Counted from the stretch's first letter, positions 44,979-53,799 are shown. The stretch is 64,000 nucleotides of DNA from an uncultured Eubacteriales bacterium (GCA_900317855.1 ONIG01000008.1:1-64000), one strand, 5' to 3'. Notes: generated by a model from the sequence alone, not told the origin. A program made the numbers and translations.

Positions 44979-45608
44979 TCATTTCAGCCGCGCGCGCTGC
45001 GCCGCGCAGTAGGCGCGCACGTCAAATGGCTCCGGCACGCTGTCGCGCCGGAGGTAGAGCGGGTGGTGCGGGTGTCCGGCCTTCGACCGGGGGCCGAACG
45101 TCAGCCACTGCGCATGAAACTCCTCGCCGATGGCGAGCATCTGCTCGAGCGCGTCGAACAGGTACGGCCGCTTTTCGATCAGCGTGCCCCACGCGGCCCA
45201 CACGGCCGGCCGGTTGCCGGGCGCGTACTGCCCGAGCACGTAGCGGAACGCTGCCATGTTCTGCTCGTGCAGCGCGCGGTTGAAGGTCGTGTCCATGGCG
45301 TTCGGGTCGGTCGCGCGCTGGGGGTAGACGTTGAACATCGTGAAGCTGTCATACCCGTTGCCGAGGGCGATGCGCTCGACGCTCTTGAGCGTGTTGTCCA
45401 GATCGCCCGGCTGCGCGGTCGACGGGTTGATGCCGATGCAGATGAGCGGGTTTTCGCCCCGCGTGCCGAGGATGTAACGGTATTCGGTGTAGTACGGCGG
45501 CACGTACAGCCAGCGCGCGGCGTCATAGTCGTCGTGCTGCGGGCAGTTCAGTGCGTCGTCAAAGGTCAGCAGTGCGCATGTCTGGCTCGCGCCCTTTGGA
45601 ATGTGCAT
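44979..45608 (-). CDS. DUF1643 domain protein
   Basis: The 209-residue protein is of the DUF1643 family: YILGTRGENPLICIGINPSTAQPGDLDNT carries the core signature (shown here as ICIGINPSTA and DLDNTLKSVERIA), with FMFNVYPQRATDPN-like FTMFNVYPQRATDP and HPHHPLYL near the end. The family is of unknown function and is frequent in phages and accessory DNA. GGAGGGA lies before ATG 45608. It appears to be co-directional with, and just downstream of, the TM1266-type gene. Confidence 0.88.
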   Translation of the reverse strand: MHIPKGASQTCALLTFDDALNCPQHDDYDAARWLYVPPYYTEYRYILGTRGENPLICIGINPSTAQPGDLDNTLKSVERIALGNGYDSFTMFNVYPQRATDPNAMDTTFNRALHEQNMAAFRYVLGQYAPGNRPAVWAAWGTLIEKRPYLFDALEQMLAIGEEFHAQWLTFGPRSKAGHPHHPLYLRRDSVPEPFDVRAYCAAQRARLK

Positions 45609-45632
45609 GGGTGGTCCCTCCGATCGGTACGG

Positions 45633-45896
45633 TCAGTCCCCGGCGGGCGGGAACGGTTTGGAATAGGCGGTCTTGGCGCTCACGCCCGGCAGGCGGCCGA
45701 TGCGCCCCGCGAGCGCGGAGATCACGTCCTGCGGCGCGTCGAGCACGACGCTGATGATGCTGACGCCCTTGGCGCGGTAGGGCAGGCCCATGCGGCCGAT
45801 GATGTACTGCCCCGCGTCGTGCAGCAGGGCGTTGAGCTGCGCTGTGCTCTCGCTGTTTTCCACGATGATGCCGATCAGCGCCACGCGCGTTTCCAT
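45633..45896 (-). CDS. TM1266-type iron-only hydrogenase system regulator
   Basis: This 87-residue protein has the NikR/ACT-like ferredoxin fold of the TM1266 family, found in genomes with [FeFe] hydrogenases and proposed as a regulator of that system. The pattern METRVALIGIIVENSESTAQLN, then HDAGQYIIGRMGLPYRAKGVSIISVVLDA and SGLPGVSAKTAYSK-like LPGVSAKTAYS, is typical. It lies 4 kb from the hydrogenase. DUF1643 follows after 24 bases. Confidence 0.88.
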   Translation of the reverse strand: METRVALIGIIVENSESTAQLNALLHDAGQYIIGRMGLPYRAKGVSIISVVLDAPQDVISALAGRIGRLPGVSAKTAYSKPFPPAGD

Positions 45897-45933
45897 GCGC
45901 GCTCACCTCGCTTTCGTTTTGTCTATTGTACGC

Positions 45934-45974
45934 GAAAACCGGCGGAAACGCAACGCGTTTCCGCCGGTTTTGCT
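45934..45974. terminator. Terminator after the lactate racemase-like gene
   Basis: GAAAACCGGCGGAAACG pairs with CGTTTCCGCCGGTTTTGC, T-rich on the minus strand exit. Confidence 0.88.
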
Positions 45975-45987
45975 CCGGAAGTGCCGC

Positions 45988-47238
45988 TTATTTGCCCTGC
46001 TTGTAAAACTGCTTGGAGTTATCGAGCACCTGGCACTCGGCGTTCGGGTAGAGCACGACCTTCTTCGGCGTGCCGTCGTCGAGGATGCGCAGGGCGTCAT
46101 TCCACGTCTTGACGTACTCGGCGCCGGAGTGCTCGTCGATGTACCACGGGTCGCGCATGCCCTTGACGGTGTGCTCGGCAAACACGACGGCGTGGGCCAT
46201 GTTCTTGCCCTTCGTGTAGCAGCCGGACCACATCATGCCGCCGGGGGCGGAGTGACCCCACTTGTCGTACAGGAAGTGCACGCACGGGCCGAACGGGGAG
46301 TTGGCCGCGAGCACGAACGAGCCGCCGTCCTTGAGCGAGGCAATGACCTCGGGCGTGTAGGCGCAGTTGGCCTCGGCGGGCTTGAAGTAGTTGTTGGCGA
46401 TGACCACATCGCAGTCGGGCACGAACTTCGCCGCGTAGTGCTCAGCGGCGTAGGCGGCCGCGTGCTGGATCTCGGCCTCGAAGTCGCCGGCGAACAGGTT
46501 GCAGATCTGCGCGTGGCCGTTGAGGATGGCGTCGATCTTGAAGTCCAGCCCCATCATGCGAGCGGCCTGTTCGGCGTCGCTGCGCATGAGCGTGTGGGGG
46601 TTGCCCATGTTGAACTCCGTCGTCGTTGTGAAGCTGTGGTTGCGCATGATCGTGCGCAGCGAGCTCACGCCCGGCAGGATGCACTTGGCGCCGCCGCTGA
46701 AGCCGTAGTAGCTGTGGGCCATGGTCGTGCCGATGGCGATCTTGTAGTCGGCGGACATGACGTCGGCATTGATCTCGACGGGCACGTTGTTGGTCGTGTT
46801 GCCGACGAACACGTGGTTGAAGAACAGGTTGTGGTTGTGCACCTCGTAGTTTTCGACGATCTCCTCGCCGAGCTTGCGCACGAACTCCGTGCGGTACATG
46901 ACGCCGTGGGTGCCGAGCGCGATGATGAACCAGATGTTCTCCTTCGGCACGCCGGCGGCGCGCAGCTCCGCGATGACGGCCTTGGCGATCGGCTCGCACG
47001 GCGTCGGGCGGGTGATGTCGTCGATGATGATGACGGCGCTTTTCTTGCCGGCGGCGCCCTCGGAGATGGGCTTGGCGCCGATGGCGGCGTGGATCTTCTC
47101 GGCGATCTGCGCCTCGGTCAGGGCCGGGGTGTCATAGCCGTGGATCTTGGAAATGTGCACGTCCCAGTTTTCCGGGAACGCGATCGGGATCGGCTGGTCG
47201 CCGTAGTTGCTGTTGGAAGGCAGGTCGAATGTCTTCAT
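45988..47238 (-). CDS. LarA-like lactate/2-hydroxyacid racemase domain protein
   Basis: The 416-residue protein belongs to the LarA family, nickel-pincer-cofactor racemases and epimerases of 2-hydroxyacids. Family features are IIIDDITRPTPC early, IALGTHGVM, GTTMAHSYYGFSGGAKCILPGVSS (shown here in parts) with the lysine that would carry the cofactor, and FTTTTEFNMGNPH. It is read in the same direction as, and 17 bases behind, the GntR gene. AGGAGG-like GGAGGTTT lies before ATG 47238. LarB/LarC/LarE cofactor-building genes are not in the window. The substrate may differ from lactate. Confidence 0.85.
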   Translation of the reverse strand: MKTFDLPSNSNYGDQPIPIAFPENWDVHISKIHGYDTPALTEAQIAEKIHAAIGAKPISEGAAGKKSAVIIIDDITRPTPCEPIAKAVIAELRAAGVPKENIWFIIALGTHGVMYRTEFVRKLGEEIVENYEVHNHNLFFNHVFVGNTTNNVPVEINADVMSADYKIAIGTTMAHSYYGFSGGAKCILPGVSSLRTIMRNHSFTTTTEFNMGNPHTLMRSDAEQAARMMGLDFKIDAILNGHAQICNLFAGDFEAEIQHAAAYAAEHYAAKFVPDCDVVIANNYFKPAEANCAYTPEVIASLKDGGSFVLAANSPFGPCVHFLYDKWGHSAPGGMMWSGCYTKGKNMAHAVVFAEHTVKGMRDPWYIDEHSGAEYVKTWNDALRILDDGTPKKVVLYPNAECQVLDNSKQFYKQGK

Positions 47239-47255
47239 GTAGAAACCTCCTGAGG

Positions 47256-47969
47256 TCAGCTTTCCTCGCCGGTGTCTTGCTCGCCCAGAAACTCGCGGTA
47301 CGGGCCGGTCAGCGTCAGGTGGTCGCATACGGCGGCGGCTGCGGCGGCTTCGTCGCGGTCTTTCAGGGCCTGACAGATGGCCTGGTGTCCGGCGTGCGTC
47401 AGCGCGTTTTCGTCCAGGCGCCAGGTTTTCTCGAGCACACGCTCGCGGTAGATGTCCATAAGCGAGGACAGCGTGGTGTAGATGTATTTGATGAGGGCGT
47501 TGTGTGACATGCGCATGAGCGCATTGTGAAACTGAGAGTCCAGCACGGACTGCTGGTCAAGGGGCGTGCTGATGTAATCGTAGTCCGCCAGCGCGCACAC
47601 GCGCGCGATCTCTTCATCCGTCGCGTTGCGGATGATGTCCCGGCAGACGTCGGTTTCCAGCACGATGCGCAGATCCAGCACGTTTTCGAGCGTGCCGTTG
47701 CTCAGCGCGAACAGCGCGCAGATCGGCCGGTTGATCGACAGCTCCGGCGTGTTCGTGATGTACGAGCCGCTGCCCTGGATGCTCTGCACAATGCCCATGG
47801 CCTCCAGACTCTTGATCGCCTCGCGCACGCACGTGCGGCTGACGTCGAACTTCGTCGCCAGACACAGCTCCGTCGGCAGCTTGTCGCCCTTCTGGAGCTG
47901 ACCGTGATTGATCTGATCGAGGACGGCGTCCACGATTTTTTTGTAATTTGTACTGGACTCTGGTTTCAT
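47256..47969 (-). CDS. GntR/FadR family transcriptional regulator
   Basis: The 237-residue regulator has an N-terminal winged helix (LPTELCLATKFDVSRTCVREAI then KSLEAMGIVQSIQGSGSYI) and a C-terminal FadR-type helical domain (LDLRIVLETDVCRDII, SQFHNALMRMSHNALI, THAGHQAICQALKDRDEAAAAAA) that usually binds metal and a carboxylic acid. ATG 47969 has GAGGT upstream; codons up to 48137 are unsupported. It forms an operon with the LarA-like gene and faces the MFS-kor operon. TTGTC-W-GACAA-like sites in the gap are its probable operators. Confidence 0.9.
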   Translation of the reverse strand: MKPESSTNYKKIVDAVLDQINHGQLQKGDKLPTELCLATKFDVSRTCVREAIKSLEAMGIVQSIQGSGSYITNTPELSINRPICALFALSNGTLENVLDLRIVLETDVCRDIIRNATDEEIARVCALADYDYISTPLDQQSVLDSQFHNALMRMSHNALIKYIYTTLSSLMDIYRERVLEKTWRLDENALTHAGHQAICQALKDRDEAAAAAAVCDHLTLTGPYREFLGEQDTGEES

Positions 47970-48074
47970 GTTGTTACCTCGCTGAGCGATATTCACAAAA
48001 ATCGCATCGTTTTTTTGAACATTATGATTATTTACAAAGAAAAAGAGCGATGGTATGATGGAAATAATCAAATG

Positions 48075-48083
48075 TGTCAGACA
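48075..48083. promoter_or_regulatory. Putative GntR operator 1
   Basis: TGTC-A-GACA, the core of the TTGTC-W-GACAA palindrome, 106 bases before the GntR start. Confidence 0.5.
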
Positions 48084-48126
48084 AATTCGGGGCCTTCCAG
48101 AGGTCCTTTCCTTATTCGCCGGAAAG

Positions 48127-48137
48127 TTGTCTGACAA
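48127..48137. promoter_or_regulatory. Putative GntR operator 2
   Basis: TTGTC-T-GACAA, a perfect 5-1-5 palindrome that contains the -35 (TTGTCT) of the probable MFS promoter. Confidence 0.6.
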
Positions 48138-48156
48138 TTATCGGGTGACTTATGAT
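48127..48156 (+). promoter_or_regulatory. Probable promoter of the MFS-kor operon
   Basis: TTGTCT (48127-48132) and TATGAT (48151-48156) are 18 bases apart. The -35 lies in operator 2, so GntR binding should block it. The leader to the MFS start is about 190 bases. Confidence 0.5.
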
Positions 48157-48197
48157 CTGTGTCTACATTAGCACATTCTTTTTTTTAAGTCAATGAT

Positions 48198-48208
48198 TTG
48201 TCAGACAA
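48198..48208. promoter_or_regulatory. Putative GntR operator 3
   Basis: TTGTC-A-GACAA, a perfect 5-1-5 palindrome downstream of the probable MFS promoter, 71 bases from operator 2 centre to centre. Confidence 0.6.
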
Positions 48209-48352
48209 CTGACGCTTTATGGGACACAGAAAGAAAGAAGCCAAATCAGCGCCGAGTGAGGTGAGCCATCGAGAGAACTGGAGCAGCATTCCCCCTGTAT
48301 CGCAAAAGCAGAGATTTTGGAATGAAAATGTAACTTAGAGGAGAAGAAGAAA

Positions 48353-49651
48353 ATGTCAAACACGAGCAACGCATCAAAAAATGTCAAGCGTTTCCTGCTG
48401 CTGTTCGCGCTCGGGATCGCTTACGGCTTTATGTACGTCATGCCGTACATGAAGTCCAGCTTCTACGATCAGATGATTGCCGCCATGGGCTGCACGAATG
48501 CCCAGCTCGGCTCTCTGATGACCGCTTACTGCATCTGCTGCACCGTCTCCTATCTGCCCGGCGGCTGGATCGGAGACAAGTTCAACCCGAAGCCGGTTCT
48601 GCTGATCTCCATCTTTGGTCAGGCAGCGCTGAGCTTCCTGTTCATGTTCACGTATAAGAGCTACACCATGGCCGTCATCATCTGGCTGCTCATGGGCCTG
48701 ACCGGCGGCTTTGCTTTCTGGCCGGCCATCATGAAGGGCATCCGCATGACGGGCACCGACGAAGAGCAGGGCCGTATGTACGGCATCTTCGAGGCCCTCA
48801 ACGGTCTGGCTTCCCTGCTGCTGAGCTTCATCATGATCGGCGTCATGGCTGTCGTCGGCGGCAGCGACCTCATCACCGGCTTCAAGAGCGCGCTGGCATT
48901 CATGGGCGGTCTGTCCATCGTGTCCGGCATCCTGGTTGCGGTCCTGATGCCGAAAGACGCGGCTTACGGCGTGAGCGAAGAAGAAAAAGAAAATCAGAAA
49001 AAGATCACCTTCAAGGACTATGTGTCCGCCTTTAAGATCCCCGGAGTGTGGATCATGGCCATCCTGGTCTGGTGCTATGTGACCATCTCCGCCGTGGCCA
49101 GCTACCTGACGCCGTACAGCACGGGCGTGCTCGGCATGTCCGCAACGCTGGCGGCCACCATCGGCACGTTCCGCACTTACGGCTGCCGCCTGATCGGCGG
49201 CCCGCTCGGCGGCTATCTGGCCGACAAGGCGTTCAAGTCCGTTGCCAAGGAGCAGCTGCTCGGCCAGCTTGCCTGCCTGGTGACGATCGGCATCTTCCTG
49301 GTCCTGCCCGGCGGCACGAGCGGCGGTCTGCTCGTGGTTTTGCTGCTGCTGGTCGGCATCGCCATGTTCCTGTGCAAGGGCACGTACTTCTCCATCCAGC
49401 CGGAAATGGGCATCCCGACGCACATCTCCGCGACGGCCGTTGCCATCGCGACGTTTGTCGGCTACATTCCGGATATGTTCGTGCACACGATGTTCGGCAA
49501 CTGGATCGACGCCTACGGCGACGCGGGCTACACGAAGATCCTCTTCTACGGCGTCGGCACGGCGGTGCTGGGCGTGATCGCAGCCGTCTGGGCCATCGCG
49601 CAGGCGAAAAAGGTTGCAAAGCGGAATGCGGCCGCTGCCAACGCAGCGTAA
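48353..49651 (+). CDS. MFS transporter
   Basis: The 432-residue protein has twelve predicted membrane helices of the major facilitator family, with YLPGGWIGDKFNPKPVL after helix 2 as the GxxxDxxGxR-like loop. The first gene of the 2-hydroxyacid operon, it probably carries the substrate or product acid. GAGGAGAAGAAG lies before ATG 48353. The C-terminal half shows a linker with many charged residues (SEEEKENQKK). The exact substrate is not known. Confidence 0.88.
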   Translation: MSNTSNASKNVKRFLLLFALGIAYGFMYVMPYMKSSFYDQMIAAMGCTNAQLGSLMTAYCICCTVSYLPGGWIGDKFNPKPVLLISIFGQAALSFLFMFTYKSYTMAVIIWLLMGLTGGFAFWPAIMKGIRMTGTDEEQGRMYGIFEALNGLASLLLSFIMIGVMAVVGGSDLITGFKSALAFMGGLSIVSGILVAVLMPKDAAYGVSEEEKENQKKITFKDYVSAFKIPGVWIMAILVWCYVTISAVASYLTPYSTGVLGMSATLAATIGTFRTYGCRLIGGPLGGYLADKAFKSVAKEQLLGQLACLVTIGIFLVLPGGTSGGLLVVLLLLVGIAMFLCKGTYFSIQPEMGIPTHISATAVAIATFVGYIPDMFVHTMFGNWIDAYGDAGYTKILFYGVGTAVLGVIAAVWAIAQAKKVAKRNAAAANAA

Positions 49652-49682
49652 CATTCCCCGCAAAATACAAGGAGGCATATCC

Positions 49683-49883
49683 ATGAGCAAAATCAAGATC
49701 AATACAGCCCGCTGCAAAGGCTGCGGTTACTGCGTGAACGACTGCCCGCGCAAGGCGCTGTCGTTCTCCGGCAACATCAACGACAAGGGCTATGACACCG
49801 TTCAGGTCGACGATTCCCTGTGCGTCGCCTGCGGCACGTGCTACCGCGTGTGCCCCGACAGTGTTTTTGAAATCCTGGAATAA
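49683..49883 (+). CDS. 2-oxoacid:ferredoxin oxidoreductase, delta (ferredoxin) subunit
   Basis: The 66-residue protein has two CxxCxxCxxxCP motifs (CKGCGYCVNDCP and CVACGTCYRVCP) for two [4Fe-4S] clusters and is the electron-accepting subunit of the four-part oxidoreductase encoded next to it. AAGGAGG precedes ATG 49683. The alpha subunit gene begins 11 bases after it. Confidence 0.93.
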   Translation: MSKIKINTARCKGCGYCVNDCPRKALSFSGNINDKGYDTVQVDDSLCVACGTCYRVCPDSVFEILE

Positions 49884-49894
49884 GAGGTAAGAAC

Positions 49895-50947
49895 ATGAGC
49901 AAACAACTTATGAAGGGCAATGAGGCCCTGGCAGAAGCGGCGCTGCGCGCCGGCTGCCGTTTTTACAGCGGCTATCCCATCACCCCGCAGACCGAGATCC
50001 TGGAGTACCTGGCCAAGCGTATGGACGAAGTGGGCGGCACGTTCGTGCAGACCGAAAGCGAGCTCGCGGGCATCAACATGCTCCTCGGCGCGGCAGCGGC
50101 CGGCGCGCGTGCGCTGACCAGCTCCGCCGGACCCGGCTTCTCCCTGAATCAGGAGGGCATCTCCTACCTTGTCGCGGCAGATCTTCCGGCTGTCATCATC
50201 AACGTCATGCGTATCGGCACCGGCCTCGGCGACATCGCCCAGGGCCAGGGCGACTACTGGCAGATGACCCGCGGCGGCGGCCACGGCGACTACCGCACCA
50301 TCGTGCTGGCGCCGGCCTCCGTGCAGGAAAACTGCGACATGATGGCCACCGCCTTTGATCTGGCGGAGAAGTATCGTCACCCCGTGCTGGTCGCGTCCGA
50401 CGCCGCCATCGGCCAGATGGTCGAGGGCGTGGAGCTCAAGGACTTCGTCGAGCACGACATCGACCAGTATGACTGGGCGATCCGCGGCTGCAAGGCCGGC
50501 CAGGCGCCCCGCAAGGTCCAGAACGTCTACTACACCAACCCGCAGTACCCCGCGTTCCTGCGCAGCAAGTATCAGGCGATCGAGGACAACGAGCAGCGCT
50601 GGGAGTCCTACTATGCGGAGGACGCTGACGTGGTGCTCGTGGCTTACGGCATCAGCTCCCGCATCTCGAAGGAAGCGGTGAACATGGCCCGCGCCGAGGG
50701 CTTCAAACTCGGCCTGATCCGCCCGATCACGCTCTGGCCGTACCCGGTCAAGGCGTTTGAGACCTGCAAGAACGCCAAGGCGTTCATGACGGTCGAGATC
50801 AACATCCTCGGCCAGATGGTCGACGATGTGAAGCTGGCTGTGGAAAACAAGTATCCGGTCGGCTTCTATGGCACGTTCTTTGGTCTGCCGGAACCGGAAG
50901 AGATCGTCGCGCAGGCCAAGGCCATGCTGGAAAAGGAGGGGAAATAA
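49895..50947 (+). CDS. 2-oxoacid:ferredoxin oxidoreductase, alpha subunit
   Basis: The 350-residue subunit has the pyrimidine/coenzyme A-binding domains of the KorA/VorB type: GNEALAEAALRAGCRFYSGYPITPQTEILEYLA, split as family motif, then QTESELAGINMLLGAAAAG and TSSAGPGFSLNQEG, and a C-terminal transketolase-like domain. With the beta subunit it forms the active site that decarboxylates 2-oxoacids to acyl-CoA while reducing ferredoxin. The stop and the next start abut exactly. Confidence 0.92.
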   Translation: MSKQLMKGNEALAEAALRAGCRFYSGYPITPQTEILEYLAKRMDEVGGTFVQTESELAGINMLLGAAAAGARALTSSAGPGFSLNQEGISYLVAADLPAVIINVMRIGTGLGDIAQGQGDYWQMTRGGGHGDYRTIVLAPASVQENCDMMATAFDLAEKYRHPVLVASDAAIGQMVEGVELKDFVEHDIDQYDWAIRGCKAGQAPRKVQNVYYTNPQYPAFLRSKYQAIEDNEQRWESYYAEDADVVLVAYGISSRISKEAVNMARAEGFKLGLIRPITLWPYPVKAFETCKNAKAFMTVEINILGQMVDDVKLAVENKYPVGFYGTFFGLPEPEEIVAQAKAMLEKEGK

Positions 50948-51685
50948 ATGAAACTCAAAGCACCCGAAACTGTCTTTTCCTCCGCCGGCTTCTGCCCCGG
51001 CTGCGGCCACGGTCTGGCCACCCGTCTGATCGGCGAGGTCTCCGAGGAACTCGGCATTCAGGAAAAAATGCTGGCAGTCGTGGACGTTGCCTGCTGCTCG
51101 TTCAACATTGACTACTGGCGCTACGATACCATCATGGCGGCCCACGGCCGCGACATCCCGACGGCTGTCGGCGTCAAGCACATCCGCCCCGAGAACCCGG
51201 TCTTTGCTTACCTGGGCGACGGCGCTGCCTACTCCATCGGCATGGCGGAGACCATTCACGCCGCGCTGCGCAACGACAACATCTGCGTGTTCGTCGTCAA
51301 CAACAGCGTCTTCGGCATGACCGGCGGCCAGATGGCCCCGACCACCCTGCCGCACCAGAAGACCGCCACGTCCCCGAAGGGCAAGGACCCCGCAAAGTAC
51401 GGCACCCTGAACGTCGTCGACGTGCTCGGCAAGATGGACATTGCCTATCTGGCACGCGGTGAACTGGTCGGGCCTGCCGGCATGAACAACTGCAAAAAGC
51501 TCATCCGCAAGGCGTTCGAGCACCAGCTCAACGGCGACGGCTTCAGCCTCGTCGAGCTGCTCAGCCCCTGCCCGACCAACCTGAACATGCCGCCGGTGAA
51601 GGCCCGCGAGCATGTGCACACGGAAATGACCAAGTATTTCCCGATCGGCGAATACATTGACAAGAAGGGTGGTAATCAGGCATGA
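50948..51685 (+). CDS. 2-oxoacid:ferredoxin oxidoreductase, beta (TPP) subunit
   Basis: The 245-residue subunit binds thiamine diphosphate. The motif GDGAAYSIGMAETIHAALRNDNICVFVVNN, given here as GDG-x-n-NN with the spacing of the TPP-binding site, and the N-terminal FCPGCGHGLATRL are typical of Kor/Vor beta chains. GGAGGGGAAATA lies before ATG 50948. The stop overlaps the gamma subunit start by four bases. Confidence 0.93.
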   Translation: MKLKAPETVFSSAGFCPGCGHGLATRLIGEVSEELGIQEKMLAVVDVACCSFNIDYWRYDTIMAAHGRDIPTAVGVKHIRPENPVFAYLGDGAAYSIGMAETIHAALRNDNICVFVVNNSVFGMTGGQMAPTTLPHQKTATSPKGKDPAKYGTLNVVDVLGKMDIAYLARGELVGPAGMNNCKKLIRKAFEHQLNGDGFSLVELLSPCPTNLNMPPVKAREHVHTEMTKYFPIGEYIDKKGGNQA

Positions 51686-52212
51686 TGGTAGAAATGATTT
51701 GCGCCGGATTCGGCGGCCAGGGTGTCCTGACCACCGGTCTGATCCTGGCAGAGGCCGGCATGAAGCTCGGCATGAACGTGCTGTGGTATCCGTCCTACGG
51801 CTCCGAGATGCGCGGTGGTACGGCCAACTGCACCATTAAGTTCTCCGACAAGGAGATCGCCAGCCCCTGCGCCAAGAAGATCGACATCCTCATGGCCATG
51901 AACGCGCCGGCGATCGACAAGTTCGAGAGCAGCCTGCGCCCGGGCGGCCTGCTGCTGGTCAACAGCTCGCTCGTGCACGAGCGCGAATACCGCGATGACA
52001 TCCAGGTCGTCAAGGTCCCCATGACTGAGATCGCTGCGGAGTATGAGAACCCGAAGGGCGCCAACATCGTCATGATGGGCGCCATGGCCGCCAACTCCGA
52101 TCTGTTCACGGAGGACGATCTGGAGCGCCTGACCAACGAGTTCTTCGAGAAGAAGGGCAAGATCAACCCGAAAAACAGCCTCTGCTTCCGCGCCGGCACG
52201 CAGATCCACTAA
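51682..52212 (+). CDS. 2-oxoacid:ferredoxin oxidoreductase, gamma subunit
   Basis: The 176-residue subunit carries the Kor/Por gamma fold: ICAGFGGQGVLTTGLILAEAG at the N-terminus (the CoA-binding GGQG loop) and YPSYGSEMRGGTANC, as in all members. The start overlaps the beta gene stop (ATGA). The order delta-alpha-beta-gamma is the usual one for Vor/Kor enzymes in clostridia. Which 2-oxoacid is used cannot be read from the sequence. Confidence 0.93.
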   Translation: MMVEMICAGFGGQGVLTTGLILAEAGMKLGMNVLWYPSYGSEMRGGTANCTIKFSDKEIASPCAKKIDILMAMNAPAIDKFESSLRPGGLLLVNSSLVHEREYRDDIQVVKVPMTEIAAEYENPKGANIVMMGAMAANSDLFTEDDLERLTNEFFEKKGKINPKNSLCFRAGTQIH

Positions 52213-52260
52213 ACCGGCGAACTCCACGGGTCTTTGCTCATTATAATTACTTAATCAGCA

Positions 52261-52289
52261 CCCGGGGCGCTGCCCGGCAGCGCCCCGGG
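52261..52289 (+). other. Strong hairpin without T run between korC-like and symporter genes
   Basis: CCCGGGGCGCTG (52261-52272) pairs with CAGCGCCCCGGG (52278-52289) around CCCGG. AAAATCC, not T, follows, so it is probably not an efficient terminator but could be a partial terminator or an mRNA end stabiliser. Confidence 0.55.
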
Positions 52290-52317
52290 AAAATCCCGCT
52301 CTGGAGGTGTAAATTTT

Positions 52318-53760
52318 TTGAATGTCTTCGACGTCATCATTATTCTGGCATATTTTGTCGGCATGATCGTGCTCGGTCTGATCGCAAACAAAAAACAGAC
52401 CGGCGTGGATGATTATTATCTGGGCGGCCGCTCGATGGGCGCCTTTAAGATCGGCGCGCTCTGGATGGCCGGCTGGATCGGCGGCTCGTCCGTCATCGGT
52501 ACATCCTCAAACAGTTATTCCATGGGCATCACGGGCGTCTGGTATGTCGGCGCCATCGCCGTCGGCTGCGTGATCTTCGCGCTCGTCATGGCCAAGCCCG
52601 TCAAGCGCGCGAGCGAAGTGCTGCAGAACATCACGTTCCCGGAGCTGATCCACGCGCGCTATGACCAGAAAAACAGCACCATGGCCAGCATCACGACCAT
52701 CCTCGCCATGATCGGCTACACGGCGGCGCAGTTTGTCGCCGGGGCCTCGATTCTGAACGTGCTCACGGGCTGGAACCTGGGCCTGTGCTACATTCTTGCG
52801 GCCGTGGTCATCGTGTTCTATGTCTCGACGGGCGGCCTGCTTGCCGTAACGTATACCGACATCGTGCAGATGGCGCTGCTGCTGCTGGGTGTGGTCGGGC
52901 TCGCGGTGCCGCTGGTCGGCTCGCAGCTGCACAAGATGGGCGCGAACCTCGTCACCGACCTGCCGGCGAGCTTCTTTGACCTCGGCGCCTGGGGCTGGCC
53001 GACGATCCTCGCGCTTGGCCTGTCGACCATCATGTCGTTTTTCACGAGCATGGACAGCTATACCCGCTGCATCGCGGCCAAGGATGCCAAAACCGCCCGT
53101 GCCGGCACGATCTATGCGGCCGTGCTCGTGTTCATCATCGCCGGCGCCAGCACGTTCCTCGGCATGGCCGGCAAGCTCATCCTGCCGGACCTCTCGTCGT
53201 CCAACAACGTCATTGCGGCGCTCGTGGTCGAGCTCTTCCCGCACGGGCTCAAGGGCCTCGTGCTCATCGGCGTGCTCAGCGCCATCATGTCCACGGCCGA
53301 CATTTCCGTCCTGACCGGTTCGGCCAGCCTGACGAAGGATATTTACCAGCGCTACATCAATCCCAACGCATCGGACAAGACGCTCCTGCGCATGGGCCTG
53401 TTTGCGTCCCTGCTCGTGGGTGTGCTCGGTGCGATCTTCGGCTGGTTCACGCAGGACATCATGAACATCCTGCTCATTACGTTCACCATCAACTCGGCCG
53501 GTCTGTTCCTGCCGACGCTCGGCGCGTTCTTCTGGAAGAAGTCGTGCTCGGCGGGCGCGTTCGCGTCCATGCTCTCGGCAACGGTCATCGCCGTTGTCTG
53601 GTACATCGGCGGTCAGGTCAGCACGCTGCCGCTGTTTTCCATTGATGCGCTCTGGCCCAGCTTCGGCGTGTCGGCCGTGCTGTATTTCATCATCTGCCTC
53701 ACGCACCGTCAGACCCCGGAAGAGCAGGAAAAAGCAGAGAAATTTTACGCGGCGAAGTGA
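52318..53760 (+). CDS. Sodium:solute symporter (SSS family)
   Basis: The 480-residue protein has about thirteen membrane helices in the LeuT-like fold of the SSS family (PutP, PanF, SglT). YYLGGRSMGAFKIGALWMAGWIGGSSV near the N-terminus is the family start with the Na+ site helix. The start is TTG 52318 with GGAGGTG eight bases before it. It lies in the 2-hydroxyacid operon, so a mono- or hydroxycarboxylate is a likely substrate. It would be the second transporter of the module. Confidence 0.9.
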   Translation: MNVFDVIIILAYFVGMIVLGLIANKKQTGVDDYYLGGRSMGAFKIGALWMAGWIGGSSVIGTSSNSYSMGITGVWYVGAIAVGCVIFALVMAKPVKRASEVLQNITFPELIHARYDQKNSTMASITTILAMIGYTAAQFVAGASILNVLTGWNLGLCYILAAVVIVFYVSTGGLLAVTYTDIVQMALLLLGVVGLAVPLVGSQLHKMGANLVTDLPASFFDLGAWGWPTILALGLSTIMSFFTSMDSYTRCIAAKDAKTARAGTIYAAVLVFIIAGASTFLGMAGKLILPDLSSSNNVIAALVVELFPHGLKGLVLIGVLSAIMSTADISVLTGSASLTKDIYQRYINPNASDKTLLRMGLFASLLVGVLGAIFGWFTQDIMNILLITFTINSAGLFLPTLGAFFWKKSCSAGAFASMLSATVIAVVWYIGGQVSTLPLFSIDALWPSFGVSAVLYFIICLTHRQTPEEQEKAEKFYAAK

Positions 53761-53799
53761 GCCGCAAAGCCCCCATCCCAAGATAGGAGTATTGTCACA

